Below, piece after piece: positions 27,377 to 36,718 of a DNA stretch of 64,000 bases. The notes below the pieces were generated by a model. The model was given only the letters and a program-made list of their open reading frames with translations, was not told the origin of the DNA and did not search any database. The first letter of the stretch is position 1, and each line of letters starts with the position of its first letter. Position numbers and translations under genes: made by a program. Origin of the DNA: Anabaena sp. UHCC 0187 (lineage in GTDB: Bacteria > Cyanobacteriota > Cyanobacteriia > Cyanobacteriales > Nostocaceae); assembly GCF_009712035.1 (NCBI RefSeq), contig NZ_VILB01000011.1, positions 67,146-131,145 of the forward strand, written 5' to 3'.

Positions 27377-30124
27377 ATGACCAATATTTATCATGTAAAT
27401 CCTCATATCATATTCAAACAAAAATTTGTTTGCAATCGCTTAATTACTGCCCCTGAAGGCTTTATAGACTTTCCCAAATCAGAGATTGAACAGTCTATTC
27501 CTAGACGTTTTGAACAACAAGTTCATAAATATCCTCATGGTATTGCTATTAAAACCCATAATCAAACCCTCACTTATACACAGTTAAATAAGAATGCTAA
27601 TCAGTTAGCAAATGCGATTCTTTCCCAAAGAGGAGAAAAACCAGAGGTAATTGTATTATTGCTAGAAAAAGGTGCAGATTTCATTACTAGTATTTTGGGA
27701 GTTTTGAAAACAGGTAAAATCTTTGTCCCTTTAGATCCCACATTTCCCATTGATAGACTGGCTTATATTATTGAAGATTGTCAAACTGTTGCATTTGTTA
27801 CCAATAATTCAAATTTAAACTTAGCAAAAAAATTAGCTAAAACTGCTACTAATAATTGTCAGTTATTTAATATAGACAATATTGATAGCCATAATTACTG
27901 TGAAAATCCCCTTATTAAAATAGCACCAGAAACACCAGCTTATATAATTTACACCAGTGGTTCAACTGGCAAACCTAAAGGAGTAGTGCAGAATCATCGT
28001 AATTCTCTGCATTACTGCATGAATGATACCAAAACTTTATTAATTAGCCATGAAGATCGTGTAGTTTTCCTCTATTCCTGTAGTGCATTGGGGGGAATAT
28101 TATGTATTTTCTACACCTTGCTTAATGGTGCTAGTCTCTATTCATTTAATGTCAAAGAACAGGGATTAACTAATTTAGTTAATTGGTTAATTGATTCAGA
28201 AATTACAATTTATCATTCCTTTACAACCCTGTTTCGGCATTTTGTAGATACCCTCATAGGTACGGAAAATTTTCCTAAAATTCGCTTAGTTAAATTAGGT
28301 GGTGAAGCTACCTTAATTAGAGATGTCGAAAACTATAAAAAAGTATTTGCCTCAGATTGTATTTTATATGCCAGTTTAGGGGCAACAGAAGCAGGAACTT
28401 TTCGCAATTTCATAGTTGATAAAAATACAAATATCGAAAATAGCACCGTACCCATTGGCTATGCAGTAGAAGATATGGAAGTTGTGCTATTAGATGAAGC
28501 TGGGATAGAAATTGAAAATGGTGAGATTGGAGAAATTGCCCTCAAAAGTGAATATTTAGCCTTGGGTTATTGGCAGAAACCAGAACTGACAAAAACTGTC
28601 TTTTTACCAGATATTAAAAATAGCAAAAAAAGAATTTACCGCACCGGTGATTTAGGCTGTATTCAACCAGATGGTTGCTTGGTTCATAAAGGTAGAAAAG
28701 ACTTTCAGGTAAAAATTCGCGGCTTTCGTATTGAAGTTGCAGAAATTGAAATGGAACTGCTCAAAATTAGCACTATTAAAGAAGCAGTAGTCATAGCAAC
28801 TGAAGATATTCCCGAAAATAAACGTCTCATCGCTTATCTTGTTTCCAAACAAAAAACAGCACCTACTACTAAAGAAATCCGGACATATTTACAGGATAAA
28901 TTGCCTGAATATATGCTCCCCAGTGCCTTTATTTTTTTAGATGCTTTGCCATTAACACCCAATGGGAAAGTAGATAGAAAGGGACTACCAGCATTTAATT
29001 TAATCAAGCCAGAAATAACCGAAAGTTTTGTTAATTCCCATGATGATATAGAAACTCAGTTAATAGAAATTTGGGAAAATTTGTTAGGTGTTGAACCAAT
29101 TGGTGTTGAAGATGACTTTTTTGAATTGGGGGGAAATTCCTTATTAGCGGTGCGGTTATTTGCCGAAATAGAACATAAATTTGCCAAAAAATTGCCCCTA
29201 GCGGCTTTATTTCCCACGGCTACAGTGGCAGCGATAGCCCAAATTATCCACCAACAACCAGTTTTAGAATATACCCCCAAAGCCAATTTTTCATCTTTGG
29301 TAGAAATTCAACCCCAAGGTGCAAAACCACCCTTGTTTATGATTCATCCCTTGGGGGGAGAAGTATTATGTTATCGGAATTTAGCAATACATCTAGGCTT
29401 AGAACAACCTATGTATGGACTGCAACCCCAAAAACCAGATGAAAAACACCCTCCTTTTGTTCGATTTGAAGATATAGCTTCACAATATCTGCAAGAAATT
29501 CAAACTATTCAACCTCAAGGCCCCTATTTTTTGGGAGGATATTCTTTGGGGGGTATTATCGCTTATGAAATAGCCCAACAACTTCGTAGTCAAGGTCAAG
29601 AAGTAGCACTTTTAGCTATGTTAGATACCTGTCGTCCTGGTTATATACAAAGATTGTCATTCCAGAAACGAATTTTATTACATATCAATAATATCGTCAA
29701 AGGTGGACCAAAATATATTTCTCAAAAGGCTAAGGGATGGCACAAACACCTTAATTTCTACTTTGAAAAAGCTCACAAGGGTTACTGCGAGAATTTTACT
29801 CATCTGGTGAATACTGCCTCTAAACCATCTAAGATTAGTAAGTATTTAGATATCTCTACTGCTCATATCCAAGCCCTGAATACTTATGTTTTCCAACCTT
29901 ATCCAGGGAAAGTAACTCTCTTTCGCACTCAGGATCAAAATCGAACTGACGCTGTGGGTGTAGAATATGATCCACAATTTGGCTGGGGTGAAATAATCAC
30001 TGGTGACTTAGATGTTAAGTATATTCCCGGTTCTCACCTTTCTCTCCTCAATGAACCTAATGTGAGAGTATTGGCTAAACAAGTTAAAATTTGTCTAAAT
30101 CAGACTCAAAATCGAGATTCCTGA
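27377..30124 (+). CDS. One-module NRPS-like synthetase (adenylation-carrier-thioesterase)
   Basis: This 915-residue enzyme has three domains. The adenylation domain (about 40-540) shows IYTSGSTGKPKG (191-202), YASLGATEAG, YRTGDLG, GRKDFQVKIRGFRIE and catalytic Lys531 in NGKVDRK. The carrier domain has DDFFELGGNS with Ser588 as the phosphopantetheine site. The thioesterase has GYSLGG (Ser723) and a late His in GSHLSLL. No condensation domain exists. In the A4 region (YSCSALGG, 233-240) the aspartate that binds the alpha-amino group in amino-acid A domains seems to be absent, so the substrate may be a keto, aryl or fatty acid. The layout recalls A-T-TE enzymes that dimerise aryl pyruvates. It needs a phosphopantetheinyl transferase from elsewhere. 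Confidence 0.9.
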   Translation: MTNIYHVNPHIIFKQKFVCNRLITAPEGFIDFPKSEIEQSIPRRFEQQVHKYPHGIAIKTHNQTLTYTQLNKNANQLANAILSQRGEKPEVIVLLLEKGADFITSILGVLKTGKIFVPLDPTFPIDRLAYIIEDCQTVAFVTNNSNLNLAKKLAKTATNNCQLFNIDNIDSHNYCENPLIKIAPETPAYIIYTSGSTGKPKGVVQNHRNSLHYCMNDTKTLLISHEDRVVFLYSCSALGGILCIFYTLLNGASLYSFNVKEQGLTNLVNWLIDSEITIYHSFTTLFRHFVDTLIGTENFPKIRLVKLGGEATLIRDVENYKKVFASDCILYASLGATEAGTFRNFIVDKNTNIENSTVPIGYAVEDMEVVLLDEAGIEIENGEIGEIALKSEYLALGYWQKPELTKTVFLPDIKNSKKRIYRTGDLGCIQPDGCLVHKGRKDFQVKIRGFRIEVAEIEMELLKISTIKEAVVIATEDIPENKRLIAYLVSKQKTAPTTKEIRTYLQDKLPEYMLPSAFIFLDALPLTPNGKVDRKGLPAFNLIKPEITESFVNSHDDIETQLIEIWENLLGVEPIGVEDDFFELGGNSLLAVRLFAEIEHKFAKKLPLAALFPTATVAAIAQIIHQQPVLEYTPKANFSSLVEIQPQGAKPPLFMIHPLGGEVLCYRNLAIHLGLEQPMYGLQPQKPDEKHPPFVRFEDIASQYLQEIQTIQPQGPYFLGGYSLGGIIAYEIAQQLRSQGQEVALLAMLDTCRPGYIQRLSFQKRILLHINNIVKGGPKYISQKAKGWHKHLNFYFEKAHKGYCENFTHLVNTASKPSKISKYLDISTAHIQALNTYVFQPYPGKVTLFRTQDQNRTDAVGVEYDPQFGWGEIITGDLDVKYIPGSHLSLLNEPNVRVLAKQVKICLNQTQNRDS

Positions 30125-30185
30125 CTTCTGGGCGGGGAAACCCTACTGACTCCCGACTTCTGGGCGGGGAAACCCCGCCCCTACT
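30125..30185. repeat. GGGCGGGG palindromic repeat, two tandem units
   Basis: GACTTCTGGGCGGGGAAACC occurs twice (30123 and 30155 regions). The second copy completes the hairpin GGGCGGGG (30162-30169) with CCCCGCCC (30173-30180). A relative is at 40898-40922. It follows the synthetase stop and may terminate transcription. Confidence 0.8.
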
Positions 30186-30299
30186 CCTGTTATTTAATTC
30201 ATGAATTTTAATGATACCACTGCAAATATTTGTGATATAAATATAAAATACGGTATTCCTACTCAAAAACCGTAGATTATTTGCAGAGGTGTAAAACCA

Positions 30300-31316
30300 G
30301 TGGGCATAGTAGTTGAAAACGTCTCCAAAAACTTTGGTAGTTTCCAGGCAGTTGAACAGGTAAATTTGGAAATTCAGAGTGGTTCGCTAGTGGCTTTACT
30401 TGGTCCATCTGGATCTGGTAAATCTACCCTATTGCGGTTAATTTCTGGTTTAGAAACACCAGATACTGGTAAAATCATTCTTACAGGTAAAGATGCCACT
30501 TATCAAAGTGTACAAGAAAGAAATATTGGCTTTGTCTTTCAGCACTATGCCCTATTTAAACATTTAACTGTTCGCAAAAATATCGCCTTTGGCTTGGAAA
30601 TTCGCAAAGCCCCCAAAAAGAAAATTCAGGGAAAAGTAGAACAGTTACTAGAATTAGTACAATTAAGTGGATTAGGCGATCGCTATCCTTCGCAACTTTC
30701 CGGTGGACAAAGACAACGGGTAGCTTTAGCTAGGGCATTAGCCGTAGAACCCAATGTATTATTATTAGATGAACCCTTTGGCGCTCTTGATGCCAAAGTC
30801 CGCAAAGACTTACGAGCTTGGTTACGTCGTCTCCATGATGAGGTTCATGTTACCACGGTTTTCGTTACCCACGACCAAGAGGAAGCAATGGAAGTTTCTG
30901 ATGAAATTGTGGTCATGAATAAAGGCAAAGTCGAACAGGTAGGAACACCCGCACAAATTTATGATCATCCTGCTTCTGCATTTGTGATGAGTTTTATTGG
31001 CCCTGTGAATGTATTACCGAGTTCTGCGAAAATCTTTCAAAGTAGCGGCTTTGAATCAACAAATCCAGAAACTTTTTTACGTCCCCAAGATATCATCATT
31101 GAAACAGTTAGTAATGGGACAACAGCACAAGCTACAGTCAGCAGAATCATTCATTTAGGTTGGGAAATTCAAGTTGAATTAACCTTAGATGATGGGCAAA
31201 TGATGACAGCCCATTTAACGCGGGAACGGTTCGATCAATTAAAATTAGAACCACAAGGAAAGGTTTATGTCAAACCTAAAGATGCTAAATCCTTTCCACT
31301 TTATTATTCAATTTAG
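30300..31316 (+). CDS. cysA: Sulfate/thiosulfate ABC transporter ATP-binding protein
   Basis: The 338-residue ATPase energises sulfate import at the plasma membrane. Walker A is GPSGSGKST (35-43), the signature [15 protein letters not shown], Walker [16 protein letters not shown], and the H-loop [10 protein letters not shown]. The CysA-type [11 protein letters not shown] and FGLEIRK segments and a C-terminal regulatory domain ([10 protein letters not shown]) are present. The start is GTG at 30300. No sulfate permease or binding-protein genes are beside it, so the rest of the transporter is elsewhere. Another substrate such as molybdate is less likely. Confidence 0.88.
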   Translation: MGIVVENVSKNFGSFQAVEQVNLEIQSGSLVALLGPSGSGKSTLLRLISGLETPDTGKIILTGKDATYQSVQERNIGFVFQHYALFKHLTVRKNIAFGLEIRKAPKKKIQGKVEQLLELVQLSGLGDRYPSQLSGGQRQRVALARALAVEPNVLLLDEPFGALDAKVRKDLRAWLRRLHDEVHVTTVFVTHDQEEAMEVSDEIVVMNKGKVEQVGTPAQIYDHPASAFVMSFIGPVNVLPSSAKIFQSSGFESTNPETFLRPQDIIIETVSNGTTAQATVSRIIHLGWEIQVELTLDDGQMMTAHLTRERFDQLKLEPQGKVYVKPKDAKSFPLYYSI

Positions 31317-31379
31317 GGAACAGGGAACAGGGGGAAAGAATTATTACCCAGTCCCCAATCCCCAGTCCCCAGTCCCCAA
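31316..31379. repeat. Short tandem repeats (GGGAACA and CCCCAGT types)
   Basis: Two GGGAACA units are followed by a run of CAGTCCCC/CAATCCCC units that fills the 63 bases between the convergent cysA and por genes. Confidence 0.7.
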
Positions 31380-32390
<1,011 letters not shown>

Positions 32391-32534
32391 CTATTGTTGA
32401 TTCAAAAACAGTTTATATGATTTTAATGATCTCATACTTTTGAAACTTCTATAGTAATCCTAAATCAGTAGTGAACAAAATGTAATCAATCATAGATAAT
32501 AACGATAAATAAACACATTTTCAAAACCTAAATG

Positions 32535-32561
32535 TAGGGATTTAGGATTCCTAAACCCCTA
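32535..32561. repeat. GGGTTTAGCA-type palindromic repeat, copy 2 (diverged)
   Basis: TAGGGATTTAGGA and TCCTAAACCCCTA form an imperfect palindrome. Together with the copy at 33300-33324 it brackets the decayed Rpn-type gene. Confidence 0.75.
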
Positions 32562-32586
32562 ATCTTCTGCTCTGGCTGTACTATTG

Positions 32587-33300
32587 TTATGCGAATTTAG
32601 CTAATAACTCCTCACGAGATAATTGTAGAAGTAAAGGAGTAAATTCTTCTCTGGACATTGCAATTAGAGGATTGATAATTCTTGTTAATTCTGCATCAAT
32701 TTGACCAAAACGCACTTGCAGGATACTTTCAATCATAGCGCGTCTTTCCCTTTCTACACCTGCCTGGAGTCCTTCCTGTCGTCCTTCCTGAAGTCCTACA
32801 TGAATTCCTTCCTGAAGTCCTTCTTGTCGTCCTTCTTGTCGTCCTTCTTGTCGTCCTTGTTTTTTCAGTTCTTCTAATTGTTGCTGATAAATTTCCGATA
32901 ATTTCATAATCAACTCCTGATCATCTTTATCAATATCTTGTTCTTGACGCTGACGAGCCGATAACACAGCAATTAGGTTATGTACTAATTGTATAATATC
33001 CGCGAGAAAAGGACTATCATTAGCCAGTGTTTCTAATTCTTCCACCGCTTGTCTTTGCACTTTTCCTTTTCCTAAAACCCTCAAAAACAGTGTTTCTGGT
33101 GTAACAGGGAGTTGGTGAATGGCAATAATGACGGTTTTGAATCCTTCTCCAAAAAAATAAATCCCTTTTCCCCAGTTTTCTTCATCAGTAGTACCATTAA
33201 AGCTGGCTAGGAGTTCTACTGATGCTGTAGGAGTAAAAATCCACAGACGAGGTAATTCTGCTTCATTTTTGAAACCATGAAAAAGAAAGTTATAACATCG
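32587..33300 (-). pseudogene. 5'-truncated Rpn/transposase-like family gene
   Basis: The frame is open from 33300 to the stop at 32587 (237 residues) but has no ATG start and no N-terminal nuclease core. It begins within FLFHGFKNEAELPRLWIFTP, continues through FNGTTDEENWGKGIYFFG and QLPVTPETLFLRVLGKGKVQ, and ends in a long glutamine-glutamate-glycine repeat linker (GRQEGRQEGRQEGLQEG) and a helical tail. Intact cyanobacterial relatives have roughly 60-100 more residues in front. The break coincides with a GGGTTTAGCA palindrome abutting gatA. Translation from an internal TTG at 33084 is conceivable, but a remnant is more likely. Confidence 0.75.
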
Positions 33301-33324
33301 GGGTTTAGCAATGCTAAACCCCTA
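33300..33324. repeat. GGGTTTAGCA palindromic repeat, copy 3
   Basis: GGGGTTTAGCA and TGCTAAACCCC flank a central A. It marks the exact point where the Rpn-type gene loses its N-terminus, and lies 18 bases from the 3' end of gatA. Confidence 0.85.
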
Positions 33325-33342
33325 CAAGTAACAAGTTAGAAA

Positions 33343-34803
33343 CTAAGCCATTTTGGGTTTTTGTAAATGCCAATTAGTTGATTGTTCATAGGCATAAGCT
33401 ACTTGGAAAAGTTGTTCTTCTCCTAGGACTTTACCAACTATTTGTAGTCCAATTGGTAAACCTTTACTGTCAAAACCACAAGGTAAACTAATCCCTGGTA
33501 AACCAGCTAAATTAGCAGGAATAGTCATTAAGTCATTTAAATACATACTTAACGGATCTGTAGTTTTTTCTCCGGCTCGAAATGCGGTGGTAGGTGCAGT
33601 AGGAGAAATTAAAACATCTACGGTTTCAAAAGCTTTTTCAAAGTCTTGTTTAATGAGAGTGCGGACTTTTTGCGCTTTCAAATAATAGGCATCATAATAA
33701 CCAGCGGAAAGAGCATAAGTACCAATCATAATCCGGCGTTTGACTTCTGCTCCAAAGCCTTGGGAGCGCGTCCGGGTATACATGGACAAGAGATTATCGG
33801 CATCAGGAGAACGCAAACCATATTTAACGCCATCGTAACGCGCCAAGTTAGCTGATGCTTCCGAGGGAGCGATAATGTAGTAAGTTGGTAAACCATAGCG
33901 GAAACTGGGACAGGAAATAGGATGAATTTCTGCACCCAATTCTTGAAGTTGTTGGATAGCTTTGGTGACAGCGGCTTCTACTTCAGGATCTAAACCTTCA
34001 CCAAAGGTTTCTGTAATTACGCCAATTCTCAATTTTTTGCCAACTTTGAAATCTGATTTTAAATTAGCAGCATAGTTAGGAATGGCAACTTTGAGACTGG
34101 TAGAGTCTTGAGGATCATAACCTGCGATCGCACTTAATAAAATAGCCGCATCTTCCACACTGCGTCCAAATGGTCCAATTTGATCGAGAGACGAAGCATA
34201 AGCCACTAAACCATAACGGGAAACTAACCCATAGGTCGGTTTCATCCCCACCACACCGCAGAAAGAAGCCGGTTGCCGAATTGAACCCCCCGTATCAGAA
34301 CCGAGGGAAACCACACATTCATCGGCTGCTACGGCTGCTGCTGAACCACCGGAAGAACCACCGGGAACACGGGATAAATCCCAAGGATTAGCGGTAACTT
34401 GGTACGCGGAGTTTTCTGTAGAACTCCCCATGGCAAACTCATCTAAGTTGGTTTTACCTACCATGACACCCCCAGCGTCAGCTAGTTTTTGGGTAACGGT
34501 GGATTCGTAAGGTGGCACGAAATTTTCTAAAATCCGGGAAGCGCAGGTGGTGACAATCCCTTTAGTACACAAATTGTCTTTAATCCCGATGGGAATCCCC
34601 GCTAAGATGCCAATTTCTTCTCCCGCAGCGACTTTTGCATCTACAGCTTGAGCTTGTTTTAAAGCCTGTTCTGTCGTGACTGTGAGGAAACTGTGCAGTT
34701 TTGGTTCTAACTCTTGAATCCGATTTAATGCTTCTTGGGTAATTTCAACGGCAGAACGTTCTTTATTGATTATCTGTTCGTGCAACTCGCGGATGGATGC
34801 CAT
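33343..34803 (-). CDS. gatA: Aspartyl/glutamyl-tRNA(Asn/Gln) amidotransferase subunit A
   Basis: The 486-residue amidase subunit releases ammonia from glutamine for GatB-dependent conversion of Glu-tRNA-Gln. The amidase triad is visible: Lys in [14 protein letters not shown], the serine-glycine loop [13 protein letters not shown] and the nucleophile region [30 protein letters not shown] near the C-terminus is also typical. The length is normal. Cyanobacteria lack glutaminyl-tRNA synthetase and depend on this route. gatB and gatC are not adjacent. Confidence 0.96.
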   Translation of the reverse strand: MASIRELHEQIINKERSAVEITQEALNRIQELEPKLHSFLTVTTEQALKQAQAVDAKVAAGEEIGILAGIPIGIKDNLCTKGIVTTCASRILENFVPPYESTVTQKLADAGGVMVGKTNLDEFAMGSSTENSAYQVTANPWDLSRVPGGSSGGSAAAVAADECVVSLGSDTGGSIRQPASFCGVVGMKPTYGLVSRYGLVAYASSLDQIGPFGRSVEDAAILLSAIAGYDPQDSTSLKVAIPNYAANLKSDFKVGKKLRIGVITETFGEGLDPEVEAAVTKAIQQLQELGAEIHPISCPSFRYGLPTYYIIAPSEASANLARYDGVKYGLRSPDADNLLSMYTRTRSQGFGAEVKRRIMIGTYALSAGYYDAYYLKAQKVRTLIKQDFEKAFETVDVLISPTAPTTAFRAGEKTTDPLSMYLNDLMTIPANLAGLPGISLPCGFDSKGLPIGLQIVGKVLGEEQLFQVAYAYEQSTNWHLQKPKMA

Positions 34804-34887
34804 AATTGTTCTCTTTAAGGAATCAAGTCATTGATTTTAGCATTTACAGGTGTGGGGATTGGGGAATTTTCGTTTGAGATTTTTTGT

Positions 34888-34918
34888 CTCACGCAGAGGC
34901 GCAGAGGCGCAAAGAGAG
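34888..34918. repeat. CGCAGAG-type intergenic repeat
   Basis: The sequence CACGCAGAGGCGCAGAGGCG with a CAAAGAGAG tail matches the dispersed repeat at 18485-18514. It lies between gatA and the xisH gene. Confidence 0.8.
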
Positions 34919-35001
34919 TTTTAAGAGTTTAGTTATACTAAAAATATTAGTTATGGTTGGATAATCAGTTTATACGTTCATTGGGAAAAGCCAATTTTAA
35001 T

Positions 35002-35418
35002 ATGCCGGCAAAGGACATCTATCACAATGCTGTTAAAAATGCCTTAATTCAAGAAGGCTGGATAATTACAAATGACCCTCTACATTTAAAATGGGGTCAA
35101 AAAGATATGTATGTAGATTTAGGAGCAAAACAACTTTTAGCGGCAGAACAAGGAACTAAAAAAATTGCCGTAGAAATTAAAAGTTTTGTCAGTCCTTCGG
35201 AAATGGCTGATCTTAAAGATGCTATTGGTGGATTTGTTTTGTATCGTGCTGTTATGAATCGTCTAGAACCTGATAGAATATTATATTTAGGAGTGCGTGA
35301 TACTGTATTCACAGATTTATTTGAAGAACCAATTGGTAAACTTTTAAGAGAAAGTGAAAATCTGAATTTACTTGTTTTCAATTCTGATACTGAGAGGATT
35401 ACCCAATGGATACCTTAG
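35002..35418 (+). CDS. xisH: XisH-like fdxN element excision controlling factor
   Basis: The 138-residue protein begins MPAKDIYHNAVKNALIQEGW, the start typical of XisH, and includes VDLGAKQLLAAEQGTKKIAVEIKSF, a PD-(D/E)XK-like core (Asp, then E-x-K). XisH and XisI were defined as factors needed with XisF for excision of the fdxN element during heterocyst development, but homologous pairs are numerous in cyanobacteria without that element. An open frame from TTG at 34957 exists; ATG at 35002 is preferred because it matches the family. It overlaps xisI by 13 bases. Confidence 0.9.
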   Translation: MPAKDIYHNAVKNALIQEGWIITNDPLHLKWGQKDMYVDLGAKQLLAAEQGTKKIAVEIKSFVSPSEMADLKDAIGGFVLYRAVMNRLEPDRILYLGVRDTVFTDLFEEPIGKLLRESENLNLLVFNSDTERITQWIP

Positions 35419-35741
35419 ATAATTATCGCCGGATTATTAAAGAAGTGTTAATACCTTATACACAAATTCCTTACTCCTATGGGGTGATTGAATGTAAAAC
35501 AGTTTTTGATAACGAAAATGATAGCTATTTACTAATAACTATTGGTTGGGATGGTGCTAAAAGAATTCACGGTTGCTTAGTTCATCTTGACATTATTGAT
35601 GGCAAAATCTGGGTGCAAAGAGATGATACAGAAGATGGTGTTACCTATGAATTAGAAGCTGCGGGAATTCCTAAAGATAAAATTGTTTTAGGTTTTCACC
35701 CTCAAAATGTTAGGCAATATACGGGATATGCTATTATATAA
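35406..35741 (+). CDS. xisI: XisI-like fdxN element excision controlling factor
   Basis: The 111-residue protein has the XisI pattern: MDTLDNYRRIIKEVLIPYTQIPY, then DRENDSYLL-like FDNENDSYLLITIGWDGAKR, the IWVQRDDTEDGV segment and a C-terminal PKDKIVLGFHPQNVRQYTGYA. Its start lies inside the end of xisH, so translation is coupled. No recombinase gene (xisF) or nif gene is in the window, so this is an orphan pair whose target is unknown. Confidence 0.92.
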   Translation: MDTLDNYRRIIKEVLIPYTQIPYSYGVIECKTVFDNENDSYLLITIGWDGAKRIHGCLVHLDIIDGKIWVQRDDTEDGVTYELEAAGIPKDKIVLGFHPQNVRQYTGYAII

Positions 35742-35791
35742 GTCTAATCAATGAAATCGGAACAATGAGCAATAGCTAGATCCACCCCAAT

Positions 35792-36094
35792 GTGTGCGAC
35801 AGAAAAGATGAGTATTCTTTTTTGCCAATTTCTCAGAAAGGCGATAGAGTTAATTTTGATTTAGAGTTACTTACACCCGATCTTCAATCGAAGATAGAAA
35901 ATAAAATACGTGGAAAATATTCAGTAATGTTAAGTAAGGAACAAAAGACAGAAAAAGATAAGCTCCAGGTAAGCAGTAATATAGAAATCAGTCAAGAAAC
36001 AGAAAAGGAAGAAGTTCTCTGTCCCCATTGTCAACGCACTGCCACCAATGGTATTAAATGTAAAGGTATTTGTGTGGCTGATAATGGCTATTAA
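35792..36094 (+). CDS. Small cysteine-motif hypothetical protein
   Basis: The frame encodes up to 100 residues from a GTG at 35792, with no good ribosome site; an internal ATG at 35927 would give 56. The end holds CPHCQRTATNGIKCKGICVADNGY, four cysteines that could bind zinc. I recall similar C-terminal motifs in small cyanobacterial proteins but cannot name a family. It lies between xisI and a toxin-antitoxin pair. The start, and whether the upstream half is real, are unsure. Confidence 0.5.
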   Translation: MCDRKDEYSFLPISQKGDRVNFDLELLTPDLQSKIENKIRGKYSVMLSKEQKTEKDKLQVSSNIEISQETEKEEVLCPHCQRTATNGIKCKGICVADNGY

Positions 36095-36210
36095 AGTCTG
36101 TAAACTAAAACTCACCAGCTTTAATAGAAATAATTATCTTCATCAGAAAGTTCGAGCTTAACTAAAATAGGATCAAATCAACTGTAATCCCACAAAGGTA
36201 AAAACTGTTT

Positions 36211-36411
36211 ATGTCAAACCTTAAAGAAATTGAAACTGCAATTCTTTCACTTCCATCTCATGATTTTGAGAAGCTGAGACAATGGTTTTTAAACCTAGAT
36301 TATGAACATTGGGATAAACAGCTAGAGATTGACATTGCAGATGGTAAATTGGAAGCGTTAGCTCAGGAAGCGATCGCCGAGTTTCAAGCAGGACGTTGCC
36401 GCGAAATTTGA
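36211..36411 (+). CDS. Putative antitoxin of a RelE/ParE-type module
   Basis: The 66-residue acidic protein (MSNLKEIETAILSLPSHDFEKLRQWF...) is of the short helical type that precedes RelE/ParE toxins in cyanobacteria. The EAIAEFQAGRCREI end is typical of toxin-binding tails. Its TGA overlaps the toxin ATG (TGATG), so the two are translationally coupled. Confidence 0.75.
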   Translation: MSNLKEIETAILSLPSHDFEKLRQWFLNLDYEHWDKQLEIDIADGKLEALAQEAIAEFQAGRCREI

Positions 36412-36671
36412 TGCACTACACAACACAACGATTCTGGCAATGCTATGATGCTCTCCCTGAAAGTGTGCAGCAAACTGCTAATCAATGCTATGAATTGCTC
36501 AAAGCTGACCCGTCTCATCCATCATTACATTTCAAAAAGCTAGGTAACAAGTATTGGTCGGTTCGAGCAGGATTAAATTACCGTGCTTTGGGTGTTGAAG
36601 TGGAAAACGGTATTTCCTGGTTTTGGATGGGAACACACGCAGAGTATGACAAACTAATCGGTAGACTGTAA
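36411..36671 (+). CDS. Putative RelE/ParE-family toxin
   Basis: The 86-residue protein starts MHYTTQRFWQCYDALPESVQ and has the RelE-fold pattern: N-terminal helices, then LHFKKLGNKYWSVRAGLNYRALGVE and a last strand ISWFWMGTHAEYDKLI. Members of this fold cleave mRNA on ribosomes or poison gyrase; which applies is unknown. A TTG start 15 bases earlier is possible, but ATG at 36411 couples it to the antitoxin. It lies just before dnaE-C. Confidence 0.8.
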   Translation: MHYTTQRFWQCYDALPESVQQTANQCYELLKADPSHPSLHFKKLGNKYWSVRAGLNYRALGVEVENGISWFWMGTHAEYDKLIGRL

Positions 36672-36718
36672 CTAAAGTTTCAGCAAATATATAGAGAGAA
36701 CTTGCAAAAATAAGTAAT

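Noticed and set aside
34957-35001. Extra 15 residues at the start of xisH
   Set aside because: The start would be TTG, and XisH proteins begin MPAKD, which is the ATG at 35002.
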